In this document: in pieces, positions 1 through 13,000 of the stretch
Layout of the letters: every line of letters begins with the position of its first letter
Position numbering within the stretch: the first letter of the stretch is position 1
Origin: Heterobilharzia americana
Lineage: Eukaryota > Platyhelminthes > Trematoda > Strigeidida > Schistosomatidae
DNA: 64,000 bases
Reading direction: 5' to 3'
NCBI GenBank assembly: GCA_944470555.2
Contig: OX104134.1
Location: 104,526,701 to 104,590,700, forward strand
Program-made: the position numbers and the translations under genes
Notes under the pieces: model-generated
The model's database searches: none
Told to the model about the DNA's origin: nothing
What the model saw: the letters and a program-made list of their open reading frames with translations, nothing else

Positions 1-3000
1 TGAAAGCCTTCGGGAAGCCAATTGGCCGATGTGTCTTCTCTCCTCGATGAAAGCGAAAGTAAACGTGGGGACATGGAATGTCCGCACGATGTTTGAACCC
101 AGTAAGGCAGCCCAGATTGCAAGGGAGATGAGAAGGTATCACATCGAAGTGCTTGGGATTTGCGAAAGCAGATGGAATGGGAGTGGACTCTCCAAACTGT
201 CAACTGGAGAATCAATAATCTACTCCGCTGTCACCCAGACGCCAACCACGAGCACACTGAGGGAGTGGCTATCATGATGTCCTCAAGAGCATCGAAGGCT
301 CTCATGCAGTGGGAACCAATCTCCTCCAGGATCATGACAGCAAGATTCAACTCAAAAGGAAGAAAGGTCACAATCATACAATGTTATGCACCTACAAATA
401 ATGCAGAGCAAGAGAAAAAGGAGGATTTCTACAGACAACTTCAATCAACACTGGACAAGACGTCAGTTGGCGATATCAAAATTCTGATGGGCGACATGAA
501 TGCCAAACTGGGAGGGGACAACACAAGAAGAGAACTAACCATGGGTCGAGAGGCACTAGGTGAAATGAATGAGAATGGAGAATTGTTTGCAGAATTCTGC
601 GCATTCAACGATTTGGTGATTGGAGGCAGTGTGTTCAGGCACAAAGATATCCACAAAGCGACATGGATTTCACCAGATGGACACACTAAAAATCAAATCG
701 ACTTTATCTCAATCTCAAGAAAATGGAGACGCAGTCTACTTAACACAAGGTCAAGAAGAGGAGCAGATGTAGGTTCAGACCACTCACTATCTAGTGCAAG
801 GAACCTTCCAAATCAAGTTAAAAGCCTTCAAGGAAGCTGGTGATAGACCTCAATTCAAGTACAACACTCGGAAACTGAAGGATGAAACTACAAAGGAGAT
901 CTTCAAGGCAGCCATCAAGACAAAATGGGAGACATCGAGGAACATCCCTGAAGAAACCTGTGTGGAAGAACACTGGAAGTCTTTGAAAGCTATGTGGAAA
1001 GAAACCTGCACAACAGTATTAGGAAGGAAGAAGAAAGAAGACAAGGAATGGATCTCGACGGATACCTGGAAGCTGATAGAGGAGAGGAGGATGGTGAAGC
1101 AGAAGATAAACCAGTGCAAGGATGCTCAACGACAAGAGGAACTGAGCACAATGTATAAAACACTGGACAAAGAAGTGAAGAAGAGTGCACGCAAAGACAA
1201 AAGACACTTCTACGAAACACTGGCAAGTGAAGCAGAACAGGCTGCAGGTAAGAGAGACCTGACGACATTGTATCAAATAACCAGGTTGCTATCAGGGAAG
1301 AGACCAACACAGATGAAACCAATAAAAGATGAAGAAGGAAATTTAATTACAAAAGAAGAGAAACAGAGGAAACGATGGGCCGACCACTTCAAGAAGCTCT
1401 TGAATCGACCACCACCTGCACTTCGTCCAGAAATACCACCTGCAGCCGCTGAACTACAAGTGAACATTAATCCCCCAACGAAAATGGAAGTCCTGAACGC
1501 CATAAAGCTACTGAAATGCGGGAAAGCAGCAGGACCAGATGGAATACCGCCAGAAGCACTGAGAACAGATGCAGAGACAACAGCGGACATGCTCACACCA
1601 CTATTGCAGAAGGTGTGGAAGGAAGAGAAGGTACCTGACGATTGGAAGAAGGGTTACCTTGTCAAACTGCCGAAGAAGGGAGACCTCAGTGCTTGCAAGA
1701 ACTGGCGCGGAATCACTCTCCTGTCCACCCCAAGTAAAATATTAAGCCGCATCATCCTGGAGAGGCTTAAAGATGCACTGGATTCAAAACTACGACCGGA
1801 ACAGGCAGGCTTCAGGAAGTACAAATCATGTGCAGACCAAATTGCAACGCTTCGCATCATCATAGAACAGAGCATAGAATGGCAATCACCTCTCCACCTC
1901 AACTTCATCGACTTTGAGAAGGCCTTTGACAGCGTCGACCGAGAAGTAATTTGGAAACTGCTTCAATACTACGGAGTACCGCAAACCTTTATCCGCCTCA
2001 TTCAACAACTATATGAAGATGCTACATGCCAAGTAATCCACAATGGGAAGCTCAGTGATGCCTTTGAAGTGAAGACAGGAGTGAAACAAGGTTGCCTACT
2101 ATCCCCCATGATATTCCTTATTGTGGTGGACTGGATCATGCAGCAAACAGTAGGCAGCGAGAAGAGGGGGATACACTGGACGACGGAAAAGAACCTAGAA
2201 GACTTGGATTTCGCCGATGACTTATGCCTAATGTCACATAAACTTGAAGATCTGCAGGCAAAAACTAACAAGTTGATAGAAGAGGCAGCGAAGACGGGAC
2301 TTCAGGTGAATATAGAGAAGACAGAAGTGATGAAGATACCGCACCACCACCATCAACAACAACAAACTCCAATCACTGTCAACGGGAGAAACTTGAAGGA
2401 AGTAACCTCCTTCACTTATCTAGGAAGCACTGTTTCAACTACAGGCGGGACGGACGAGGACGTCAAAGTCAGAATCGGAAAAGCAAGACAGGCATTCATT
2501 AGCCTGAAACCAGTGTGGAGATCTTCTGCACTCAGCATGCGGAACAAGATACGGATTTTCAACACCAACGTCAAGTCAGTGCTCTTGTATGGCTCAGAGA
2601 CTTGGCGCGTCACGAAAGGTATTTCCAATAAACTACAGACATTCATCAACAACTGCTTACGCTCGCTGCTGAAGATCAGATGGCCAGAAAAAATAAGCAA
2701 CAAGGAACTCTGGGAACGAACCAACCAAGAACCTATCACGCAACAAATATGCAGGAAGAAGTGGAGATGGATTGGCCATGCACTGAGAAGGCCGACTGAG
2801 GACATCACGCGTCAGGCCCTCGAGTGGAATCCCCATGGGAAGCGACGAGTTGGACGTCCGAGGGTGACATGGAGGAGGTCGTGCGAGCAGGAAATGAGAG
2901 CTTGTGGGCTGTCGTGGGACCAGGTTCAAAAGATCTCAGAGAACAGAGGTCACTGGAGGCGTGCTACTGAAGCCCTATGTTCCACTAGGAACCCAAGGGA

Positions 3001-3022
3001 CTAATAATATAATAATAAGAGA
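1..3022 (+). mobile_element. RTE-A non-LTR retrotransposon, nearly full length (copy 1, subfamily A1)
   Basis: The element runs from its 5' leader through an endonuclease and a reverse transcriptase and ends in a short tail of TAA/TAATA units at 3002-3022, as expected of RTE-clade elements. The first ~30 bases also occur, reversed, near 37110-37135, so the left window edge lies in or near its 5' UTR. About 98% of its last 280 bases can be matched by eye to the nested copy at 32992-33283, so this subfamily was active recently. RTE clade is from the protein motifs; a named family (for example SR2) cannot be assigned without a library search. Confidence 0.9.
29..3004 (+). pseudogene. RTE-A endonuclease-reverse transcriptase, two frameshifts
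   Basis: The encoded protein would nick chromosomal DNA and copy the element RNA at the nick. The AP-like endonuclease starts at 50-70 with GTWNVRTM, then CESRW (glutamate, ~165), GDMNAKLG (~490) and SDHSL (~778). The reverse transcriptase has GKAAGPDGIPPEAL (~1520), NWRGITLL (~1700), FIDFEKAFDSVD (~1900-1935) and FADDL (2210-2224), and the protein ends with the basic WRWIGHALRRP / GRPRVTW region and NPRD at 3004. Both catalytic aspartate boxes are intact. The reading frame shifts once near 225-240 and once near 795-810, at the SDH motif; otherwise the 736-residue RT part (794-3004) is open. It is therefore a very young pseudogene, or a live copy with sequencing errors at two positions. Confidence 0.88.
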
Positions 3023-4269
3023 ATGAGTAACGCCGAGACGTGTTTTTTCTGAATGCAGAGTTCAGGTCTGGTCAAATGTTTCCTTACAGCTCCAGTTAAG
3101 AAGGCATTGCCAAGCTGCATGTGTTAATTTCTTCAGAAAATGGTGTATAACAGTATAAGCTTTACTAACAACTATGTATTGCCTTGTGTTTACTAGGTGC
3201 ACTAATATAGAAAATTTTCACCACTTTCACTTCACTTTTTCCAAACTAACCGGGCAGATGCTCTCAAATTGGGTGCTGCATCTGCCCAATCGTTTGAAAT
3301 CCTTGTTGTTTGTCTTTAAATGGAGGCCATGAATCAAAAGCAGTTTACCGTGATTCCGTCTGAACTCTAAAAAACGTTTTTCTCCTTACTACTCATAAGT
3401 AGTCTGAGGTGACCAGTGAAATTTAACTCTGGTGTTTTAAGGGCTAATTTAAAAATGAATTTTTTGAAGAGAAATGTAGCACTTTAATTGTTTCAGTTTT
3501 GAGACGGAAAACTTAAGATTAGACCACTTTCTTTGAAATGTAATGGTACGGACTGTGGAATGCTTTTGTTGGTCGTTAGTCATGTATTTTCTATATCAAG
3601 TTCACGAAAAGTGGTAATATCCTTCGAGTATTTCCGCTCATCAAACGAATAACATTTCATTCATTCATATTTTTCTAGTATACAAAGTCTAAAAAAATTG
3701 AACTCATACTAGTGACACTTACTTGGTTGCATTCTATATCAGATTCGGAAAAATTGTTCACGTTTAACTTTTGGGTAAATTATTAAAATATCATGCTATT
3801 CTTTTGTTAATACACTGCTTACATTAAGTGGTTTAGTTGCATTCAGATTTCCCTTTTATAAAATTTCGTTGTTATTTACTTTTGGATAGTTATTCAGGAT
3901 GAATCACTTTGTTACTGAAGGGTAACTAGTTTCATGTTGCTTAGTCCTACGATCATCAAGCTAGGTGCCTCATCATCATAATGCACTGTGACTGGTGTTG
4001 ATGAGTTGGAGGCGAACGTTAGGAACATGTTTTTTAGCACTCGCTATCAAGTATGAGACCTAGTTCCAGGGCTGCCTAACGATTGTGTACTTCCAGCTGA
4101 CTGACTGATAAAGTCAACGTAGAACCTTGCATACAAGTACATCAACTCTAGTGGCGACACTTCACATAGTACTCAAAGAACAGGTGAATAGGAAAAAAGT
4201 GATGTCAAAGTAGACAAAGTTGTGTGAGAGTAGAATAAACAGTGTAGATAACGGATAGTGCGAGTATTC
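3023..4269. other. Non-coding, AT-rich, no gene seen
   Basis: No long reading frame, RNA gene or recognised repeat was found in this stretch between two retrotransposon copies. Confidence 0.5.
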
Positions 4270-4690
4270 AAGCTTTAGATGTCAAGGAGTGAATACACGT
4301 AACCATCGTGTCCGATTTCGAGCCATGTCGCCAGCACTCCTTAGTCACTGATTCTTATCATCTCGGGGACCCACAACTTGGCAGTTTATGTCTCCCTTCA
4401 TGACTCAGACCAACAGTCAGGGACTTCTTGGACTGGTGCCACGTCTTGGTTTGAGCCTTCATCTTCCAACCTAATCCGGCTTTCCCTAGTATTATGGCGC
4501 TTTGAAGTAGATGGTGGCTCGGTATGCGCAACCCATGTCCAAACCATCTTTTGCGATAAAAGTCCATAACCACATCAATTGACTCGCCTGTCTTTCCTTC
4601 GCCTGACAGCATTATCTCTCACACGGTGGTTCTACCAAACGCGAACAAAGAACCAACCAACGGTTTTAACAGATATCAATATAGCTTTTT
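4270..4690 (-). pseudogene. RTE-B retrotransposon, C-terminal/3' end fragment
   Basis: The minus strand encodes the C-terminal end of a second RTE-type family. From 4612 leftwards it reads a KTGES..VV segment, then RWFGHGLRIPSHHLL, GSGW-like KAGLGW, QTKTWHQS, SLTVGLSH and a final CGSPR, followed out of frame by GDMARNRTRW-like residues near 4300. These match the C-terminal tail shared with the copy at 61270-64000 (WLGHVLR..., GDPR., LETLGDM). The frame is interrupted and no RT core is present, so this is a dead 5'-truncated copy. Confidence 0.75.
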
Positions 4691-5214
4691 TTTTAGAAAG
4701 AGCTGCACTGGTAAACACTGTAACAATTGGTATCGCATATCAACGTAATTGTACTGAGTACACCATCACTACATCAGTCGATTTTGTCCTTGTTCATTGT
4801 TGTTTAAAACTGAATGACTGCCATTCATTATTTTCTGACTTGCAGTTGTTGCTTTTGTGAGATTTCGTTTTCCTCATAGAGGCTATTCCTTAATGTAGAT
4901 AGGAGTATCTTTTCAATTTCAAGATATTATTTTCGAAAATTATGGAGAGAAACTGCAAAACCAATTTAACGCTAGTTGAATTTAAGTTCTTATCTTCGAT
5001 GTTCTCAACAAAAGGGAGGAGTATGCTTGTCTGAAAGTCGGAATCATCAATTGTCCTAACTCCTGACTGGTTAGTAAAATTCTTTGAAGGGAGCTCTTAT
5101 TCACGTGATTACTTTCTCAGTCTGTTTTGTCTGACGTTTCACACTAACGGCGTTTACTTCAGCTTGCAACTATTTAAAGTGCATGGAAAATTCTTTTTAA
5201 GAGATATGACATGA

Positions 5215-6005
5215 TCATCCAGTGTCTCACTGAAAGGGTTGCCGGGTAAATACATCGGTCTTTTGAAGGCTTACACTAGAACACCTGTAGGTATGGTACA
5301 GGTGGGTCGTTCAAGTCGATGGTTGCCCTTCAAGGATGTGTAGTCTACATTTTTATTTAATTTGTCAAAGAGATGCTTTTGGAGGTCTCCATCTGCTTGT
5401 CTGTCTGTGAAGGGATTTAACTTGCCACGGACAACTTCTTAACAGACCTATGGTACTCAGATGATATTGTTGTCTTTGGCAAAGATACAGCGTCCCCTGA
5501 ACACTGTGAGTCGCAATTTTAGGATGTTCGAATTGCTTTTCTCACCAACAAAATGTAAATTGTTATTGCAGGATTGGTTTGCGTCGGTGCTTTGTCTGAT
5601 ATAAAGGATGAAGTGGTCCCGCTTCTTAACCATTTTACTCACTTGAGAAGTCGGATCAGCCTTGACGGACCAGCGACTGATGAAATTTCTACACACATGA
5701 AGAAGGTTTGCTCGGCATTTACCAACCTGCAGGATTTAATTCACCGACGAGATACTCGGTCGCTCATCATTGGCCGAATGTACTGGCCTCAAGCTCACTC
5801 TGGCATCAGTCGATGAAGTCTTGGACTACTGGTCTGAGCCTTGTACGAAAATGTTGAATATCTGGTAAAGGTCTATGTGACAACGAAAATCGGTGGTTGG
5901 AGACTAGGTGATTTGGATGAGAATTAGTCTCAGTGGTGCAAATGCACCCATGCATTATCTTCATCCTAATCGTCGTATCACATTTCGTCATTGTCATACT
6001 CTACC
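5215..6005 (+). pseudogene. RTE-B retrotransposon fragment, RT core to 3' tail, internally deleted
   Basis: The plus strand shows, across several frameshifts and stops, a decayed RT: LQGCVVYIFI with LEVS (motif before the active site, ~5330-5390), TDLWYSDDIVVFGKD (the YADD box, here YSDD, ~5440-5480), LFSPTKCKLLLQDW (~5535-5575), HFTHLRSRISLDGP (~5625-5665) and DEISTHMKK (~5675-5700). After ~5810 it jumps directly to the 3' tail (MHPCII-type segment ending at ~5970 and a CATCCTAATCGTC junction also seen reversed near 11110), so the thumb and C-terminal region is missing. It lies in opposite orientation to the fragment at 4270-4690. Confidence 0.72.
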
Positions 6006-6544
6006 GATTTTGTTGACATTCTGTTTCTCTACTTTGGTTACAGATTATTGTGCAGTGGTACGTTGATATTGACTAAGTGACTGGAAATTAATTTTTTTCT
6101 GTTCATGGCTGTATACATTGTAATCCTCATTCATTATGGGACTGTAGTCAGCACTGTCGGATGTTTTAAATTCAGACTGTAATCCCATAAATTTGTAAAT
6201 ATGCATCTACTATTTGTCCGATTAAAAGTTTCGAATCTTATATCAGGTTCATTCCTTGATTTTAATATGTTATCTGTTCATAACTCTGTTTCAATGTCTC
6301 GTTAATGATCCGAATTTGAAACTGATATAAACTTAAACAGCCCACACTTAACACTTTGGTTTGTAAGTTGTACTCAGTGTATATCAAATAGATTGAGTTA
6401 TCAGTTCAACTTATGAATGGTGTGTGTTTTCGCATGTGAACTCACCCAGAAGTGATGACGTACATCTCTACATCCACCTTTCTGTTATTCTCCTCATCCC
6501 ACCATTTCTCAAATATTCATGTCGCTGAATTGATTTTTTCATAA
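6006..6544. other. Non-coding, no gene seen
   Basis: The stretch holds only a short RTE-B-tail-like motif (TATATCAAATAGA, near 6380). Nothing else was recognised. Confidence 0.4.
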
Positions 6545-6705
6545 ATTAGGTTGGGCTAGAAATGGAATCCAGGACGTGCGTTTCCTCTTATTTAAAGCTC
6601 GTCAGTTTTATGTACCTGTACCTCAATGAGTGATTTTGTTCCCATTTAGGTTCAAACTTCATTCCTATAGCTTCAAACGCCAAAGCATTATCCATTGACA
6701 ACAAC
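6545..6705 (-). mobile_element. S1 (Sm-alpha-like) tRNA-derived SINE with hammerhead-like core
   Basis: Read on the minus strand, the head has tRNA-promoter-like boxes (TGGATAATGC and AGTTTGAACC at ~6640-6700), followed by a hammerhead-type core: CTGACGA (6605-6599), GAAAC (6584-6580) and a GTC triplet (6575-6573) running into CTGGATTCC. The left partner of helix I is mutated to an A-run, so self-cleavage is doubtful. Schistosome Sm-alpha repeats with hammerheads are known; family assignment here rests on this core and the adjacent sequence. Confidence 0.72.
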
Positions 6706-6711
6706 AACACA

Positions 6712-6838
6712 CTACGGTGCAGATACATGTACCTGACGAGTCCTAGATAGGACGAAACGTGAATCTTAGATTCCACTGCTAGCCACAACCAGGTTGATCA
6801 TAACAATAAGTAAGTATTCAAGCGATGTCAAGACATCC
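6712..6838 (+). mobile_element. S1 SINE fragment, plus strand, head-to-head with the previous copy
   Basis: This 5'-truncated copy starts at GGTGCAGATACATG and carries CTGACGA (6733-6739), a clean helix II (GTCC/GGAC), GAAAC (6754-6758) and an ATC triplet (6763-6765), followed by the family tail GATTCCACTGCTAGCCACAA. Helix I does not pair well, so the ribozyme is probably inactive. It faces the minus-strand copy immediately to its left. Confidence 0.7.
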
Positions 6839-7069
6839 GCATAGGAGTCCATTTACCAACAGACATCAATCAAGTATAACAACGGAAGACTAGAAGTATC
6901 AACAAATAATTGTCATTTAATGGTTTTTAAATTCATAATGTAACTGTAAAACTATACTAATCACTTGAAAGTGTTGCATAGGTTAATACGGGCATCATGA
7001 ATTTTCGTTTACCTAATTTGTCATTCTAAAATGCACTTTAAAAACAAACTAAAATCATATTAGACCCAT

Positions 7070-10000
7070 TTAGTCCTTCTTGCTAAGATAATACTCTTGA
7101 TATGATCGAATGCCAGATTTTTGAAGGAATTGATCAAGGTAGTTAGCTGGTGTTTGTAATAATTGTTGTTGTTCGGCATTTTCATAATCATCAAGGTGTT
7201 GTTGAGTAAACGAGAATTTCTTCTTTACATTAAATGGAGTAGTTGATTGTTTCATTTTATTCCGATAATTATATGCTGAATACCATCCAACTGCGAATAT
7301 TATAAAGATGAGAAGAATGTTTAATGGTCCCATGATTAAAGCAACTACCCGCCACAATTGAATTGTTGTCCACATATATTTTCGCGGTATTATTCTTACA
7401 TGCACCTCATTGGTTAACCAACGAACAGGGAAAGGTGTTGTAACTGAATGACTAGTGATGGCTAATCCTTGAATCCAGCATTGCCATGAACCGGAATATT
7501 GTTGTACAGAGTCAGTTAATGCTAACCAACGAGCCCTCCAATGGTTTGAAGCACGAATGTGTGCAGATGATAAGTCATAACCATTCACTTTAGTGACATT
7601 ATCAAGAAATTCACTCGATAATGGACAGGGCACAGGTGAACCATCTAAGCATATATGAACGGGATGAATCCATTTGATATCTGAATCACTACCGGTTTCA
7701 ACCACTTTTGAATTATCAATCTGACCGTATGGTATAAATTGCCAACCAACGCTCCAAAATGTTGGATCTACACCACTCATACTTAGTGCTGTTAGAAATA
7801 GATCTGCATTACACGGTGCTAAAATTTGAACAAAACAAACAGGCAAAAATTATGTCAACTGGTAGTTAGAAATAGCTTTGTTTAACTAACCTGTATATTT
7901 TAAGGTTAAATGGCAATCATCATTTCAATTTGACGAGCACCTTGTCTAATGAATATTCTCTCTAAGGATATTCCACTTTTTACTATAGTTTTCAGATATC
8001 ATATCTTCTATTTTTTATTCTAATATACATATTAAGGTGAAAATTGAGGAACTTAACATTGATTTGTTCAAATGTAAGCTGCTACACTTGACACAATCTT
8101 TCAATTAATTGATCATGATTGACTGGTCTCAGTTGTAGCATCTCTTACTTGATTGTTCATCAGTACAAGTTCAATTCTTGAACGAAAAGCTTGAAGTTCT
8201 TCATTTCTGCGGCTACCTCTTACTTATAAATATAGCAACAAGCATGAAAGGTAGTTACAAGGTGTCCAGACGATGATACATACATGCAGAACTTCTACCA
8301 GTACACATTTTAAATCAAGCAAATGTATATAGCGGTTTATTTAGTGAATGAACGCTAATCCATGCACCACATTTTCTGTTTACAGGGGCGGAGGTCTGAA
8401 ACTACACAGAAAAGATTGTTAAGTGTACAGATTTATCGCTTTGACATCGTTCTATCACTAACACTACTGAAAAGCAATATCGTCTCATATAGAATACCAG
8501 AATGATAAGCATTCTTTTTATTGTGATGCTCCAGTTTTGTATTAAAACATTGTTATTGGTCTGAACATTTTAACGTGTCATTCCTATACCATTTTTACGG
8601 TATGACCTTAGTCTACTTTCTGCCCCTATCGTAATGTAAATCGCTAATTGGTTAGTCTTTACTCCTACTATGTAAATACCTCAAATTAAGGACAAGGTCA
8701 TTTCTCATGTGTATACTTATTCACGTGTTACGGGTTGATTTATTTTAATATTCTCGGAGTATTACGTTCTCCCATCTGCCAGCTTCGGTGTTCTATCTAT
8801 TCGTCCGGGGTCGCAGTCAATGGCTCTTGCGTACTAAGTTCGCCGTCAGCTAAGCGTGCGTATTATATTCGTTTCGGAATATATATGTATAACCATTCGT
8901 GTTCGAAACTATAACACTTTTCCGTTCTACATTTGATAAAGAAAGTTCATACATTGTTCAACCGAAAACTATCAAACTAAGCATGAAAGCTAGTAGAATT
9001 CTCCCATAGTAATTATGCAGGTTGGTAGCACTTGGCTAACTTGAATTCGGTACGTACTTTTCTTCCTACCTTGGGATTGTAATTTCAGCGTACTTGCAGC
9101 CCAGTGGGTTTTGGTGCTCTCACGTAAAGAAGCCACATCTCAGTAACCACAAAATGAAATAGGTCAATAAATTCAATCATGAACATCAACCACAAGAGTC
9201 ATTTCAATTCCAATTACCATTGGAGTTTGAATTTCCACCCTGTCACGTTCGATGTAAGACTGCTGTGACTGATACAATTGTTTACTGCGAACTGACATAC
9301 TGTTAGTATCCAGCCATCAAACTTTGAATGGTTACTCACAGTCGCCTGTCCTGATTTTAGTTTAGAGGAGTTTAAATTTTTATTTTACTAAAGGGTGTCT
9401 GAAAATAAAAGGGATGATAGACACCTGGATGTTAGCCCGTTTTTAATCGCAGTGTAGTGACTTTCTGAGATGGTCACTTTTACTTTTAACAAATTAGCTA
9501 GAAGTTCGAACCCTGATCCATCTAACAAGTTCTAGATAATAGTTAATTGGAAGCAATCGGCTAGAAAACCTGTTTGAAGTAGGTTTCGTGCTCGTTGACA
9601 TTCGTCAGTAAGGCGTATTTACAGTTACAAAGGGACTAATATCCTTTGTGAGATTTGAATATGAGTCACCGAATGCTGCAGTAGCCAATGAGCTTTCCGG
9701 ATCTCTGTCTCACGAGTCCTTACACATGGATCTGTACGCAGTTATTGAGTTATATCATTTTATTGACTATTACTTATTATCATATGAGCATGTTCTTTAA
9801 CATTTTAGAAACGTACTAGCTGGTGAACCCAGTGCAGCTGAATCTCAACCACTGCATCGTGGGTTTGAACACCTCCCCACCTACCGAAGTTTCAGAAGCC
9901 AGGTAATAACGTTTCCCCTCACACAAAAGGTGTGGGTCATTGCCTACTGCACGGAAGTGCACAAGTTTTCTTAGTGGGTTTTAATTCAGGTGAATCCATT

Positions 10001-13000
10001 ACTTCTTCTTTAGCTCCAAAGTCGTCTGCCATATATTCTTTACTCAAATACCATGTACTCTCCTTTCTCATCGAGATACGAAATCATAATCTTCACTATT
10101 TAACTTTGTCTAGTATAACGGCTAAAGAATGAAATTCATTGGTATGCTCAAACATCTACTTTTATCCTACTCTCTATCCATCATCGTTTTCATACTTTTT
10201 GGAGAGGATACCTTTACATGTTTTGGGAATACCAATCATTTTATTGAATAACTTTCACCACGGAAACATCTGTGTAAAATAACATTACTGGTGATTGTGT
10301 TGAAAATGCTCTGAATTAAATAAACCACTCATTTTTCGAATTTTTTCAAAGGCAGTTTATTAGTACCAACGGTTATTTTGCGTGCTTATTGCAACTATGC
10401 GAGGTAATGTTTGTATGTATTCATTTTAAAAAACTTATATATTGTATCAGAACAATGATTAAAGTGCACAAATGTATTTTACCACTTTAACTGAACCACA
10501 TGACTTCATTCCCAGTGAATATGGCTACTGAATGTTATCGACATACAACGTTTATGTAATTTTAATCTAAAGTATATATAAATGGCAAAAACCTGTTTTG
10601 ATTTCTCTTTAACTCTGTGTTATTATGTTGAAGCACGTCAAGTGGTTCATTATCGCCCAGTTGTTGCATGTCTCTGTATCCATTTCAAGTACGCTTTCAC
10701 TTAAGGTTTAATACTTTAGCTCTACAGCTGAGAGGACTGACAACCAATGAATAACTTTCTACATGTAACGGTTAACTTCTTTTTCTATTAAGTGAATTAA
10801 TTATATGTTAAAATACTCATGAGTGGGAAGTGCACTATATAAAACAAAATAATGTAGGCCGATGCATGAAAGTACATTAATCCAAGTTACTATACATCTT
10901 AACAGCACTAAAAGACAGGATGAACAGCAATAAGTGCATAATTATGTTAACAATGAATGAGTTTCATGTGATAAAACATTCAGAACAGATGAAATGTGAA
11001 TGCATTTGGTTCCTTGTCATCGACTACACCGTTGATTATGAACAACTTTATACAAGAGAAAAAGAATTCCATATTAGATTTGTTTACTTGATATATACAG
11101 CACATTGACGATTAGGATGAAGGTAATGCATGGACCCATCTGTAATTATGCCACTGATTCTGAACCATGTCATCTGAAACTTCTGGTTTCTGTTGTCACA
11201 TAAACCCCAACCGGGATGTCTATTTACATTTCCTTTCACACCTCAGACCAAACGTTTAAGACTTCAATGGCTGTTACCATGTTTAATCCGGCGACTTCTA
11301 ACCCCTTTTCTTTTCAACTGTGGTTATCATAGAAGGACTATTCTCTTTTCTTTCTCTATCTAACCCGACCAATAATCCCCCACCACCATACTTAAATGCT
11401 TCCAGTATCAGTCCATTTACTGTCCTTCTTCATTACAAACTATCTACAGCTTTTTGGTGTATATATAAGTGTTGGAGGCTCTGTTTTTTATGTTCCATTT
11501 AGGATCTGACTGTATATCAGGTGCAGAAAGACTGGCTGCAGGCTGTCTGAACTATTCTTGAATGTGTACTACCCATTGTTCAAACCGTCCCTCCCTAGGA
11601 GTGAATCATAAACCCATACTTCGCTATATTCTCACACAAACCGCTAACATTTTCGCCCCAGTTCCCCAATAAGTTAAATAACTGTCTACTGTTACCTGTC
11701 GCCGCTGCCTTTTCCATCTCTTTGGTTTTCATTGCCCACCACTGTTTGCGGTCATTGCTGAGACTATTAGTCAATCAACGCTTGAGTTGTATTAGCTCCC
11801 CATTGTGCTCAAAGCCTGAAGGGATGCGTTCATGCACATCTATTAATTTAGGAATCTGCTGATATCCACTAACCCTTTATTACCACTTTCTGAGGGTATG
11901 CTACGGATTTCAACGTTATTTTTACAGCAGACCGGAAATGGCACCAGGCTACTTCTGGGTGTGATGATATTCTGTTCCGAAAACTGTCCAGTCAGTTGTC
12001 ATTACTGAGCTCACTCTCAACGGTCTTCTAGCTAAAGTTTTTCTACTTTCATTTATGCACAAACATACACGCTCTCGGACCAATGCGGGATTACTGTCCA
12101 GACATGTGCTGCAGAAGGAACGGCAACCTTCCATCGGTCCTCTCCAAAGATAATTGATAGCAATGTAGTCTATCTGTGTGCACTTCTGAGTTGAGCTCAG
12201 TTGACGCCACGTCAGACAATGTCTTTCTTTATGTCTGAAGTTTGTGCTAACTTGAAATAAATGATTATCTGACCACAGTTGCGTTAAGCGATTGGCGCAA
12301 TCTGTTCGTTCGGCTGATATTCCAAAAAGCGCGTTTCCCTATGACTTAACCTGCCTACTTGTGTATTGAAATCACTTGCAGCAACAACCATATGTAAACG
12401 GTTGCCGTTCAGTGTAGAAGGCTTGAGGATTTTCAACAGAACTCATTCTTCACTCCTCCCGAGCTGTAGTCAGTGGTTACGTAGGTAGAGATTACGAAGA
12501 GACAACGGTGGGTGTCACTATTTTTTTTAGTTGTCTTTGTACTGTTCAGTTGAATAGGGTATAGGTGACTTGACTGAAATCGAGTTAAGCAGTTCACATT
12601 CTGTCTTAGTATTTAATGCTTTGATTACACCTGCATTAATACGTGAACTGCTTGTAGTTCAAGGGAAACCTTCTTGCTGTGACGTCCCTAACCAGCCAGC
12701 TTTGTGATTTCGTCCTCGGATCCGCATCTTAGCGCAGCAACACACATTATAACAGTAACTGCTCCTTGTCTTACCACTATCTGAATGACCTTTCCGGTAT
12801 GGTATGACATCAAGTGAACAGGCGTTTCACCAGCACAGGTCGTTGGGTCGTTGTGATATGCAACTCAATCATCAAGTCAAGATACCAGCTATCTACTGGA
12901 TTTGGAATCTGTATTAAACGAGATTTCTAAGCTACATATTTCTTATGCTGAACCGCAGACGATCCCATTACACGATGATTACTGAAACAGAAGTGAATTA

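Noticed and set aside
990..2929. Several 80-130 residue minus-strand frames over the first RTE-A copy
   Set aside because: They are antisense shadows of the retrotransposon frame with no motifs of their own.
6588..6788. Small minus-strand protein starting MWLAVESKIHVSSYLGL
   Set aside because: A similar peptide appears at 53150-53461 because both are reverse translations of the S1 SINE; not a gene.
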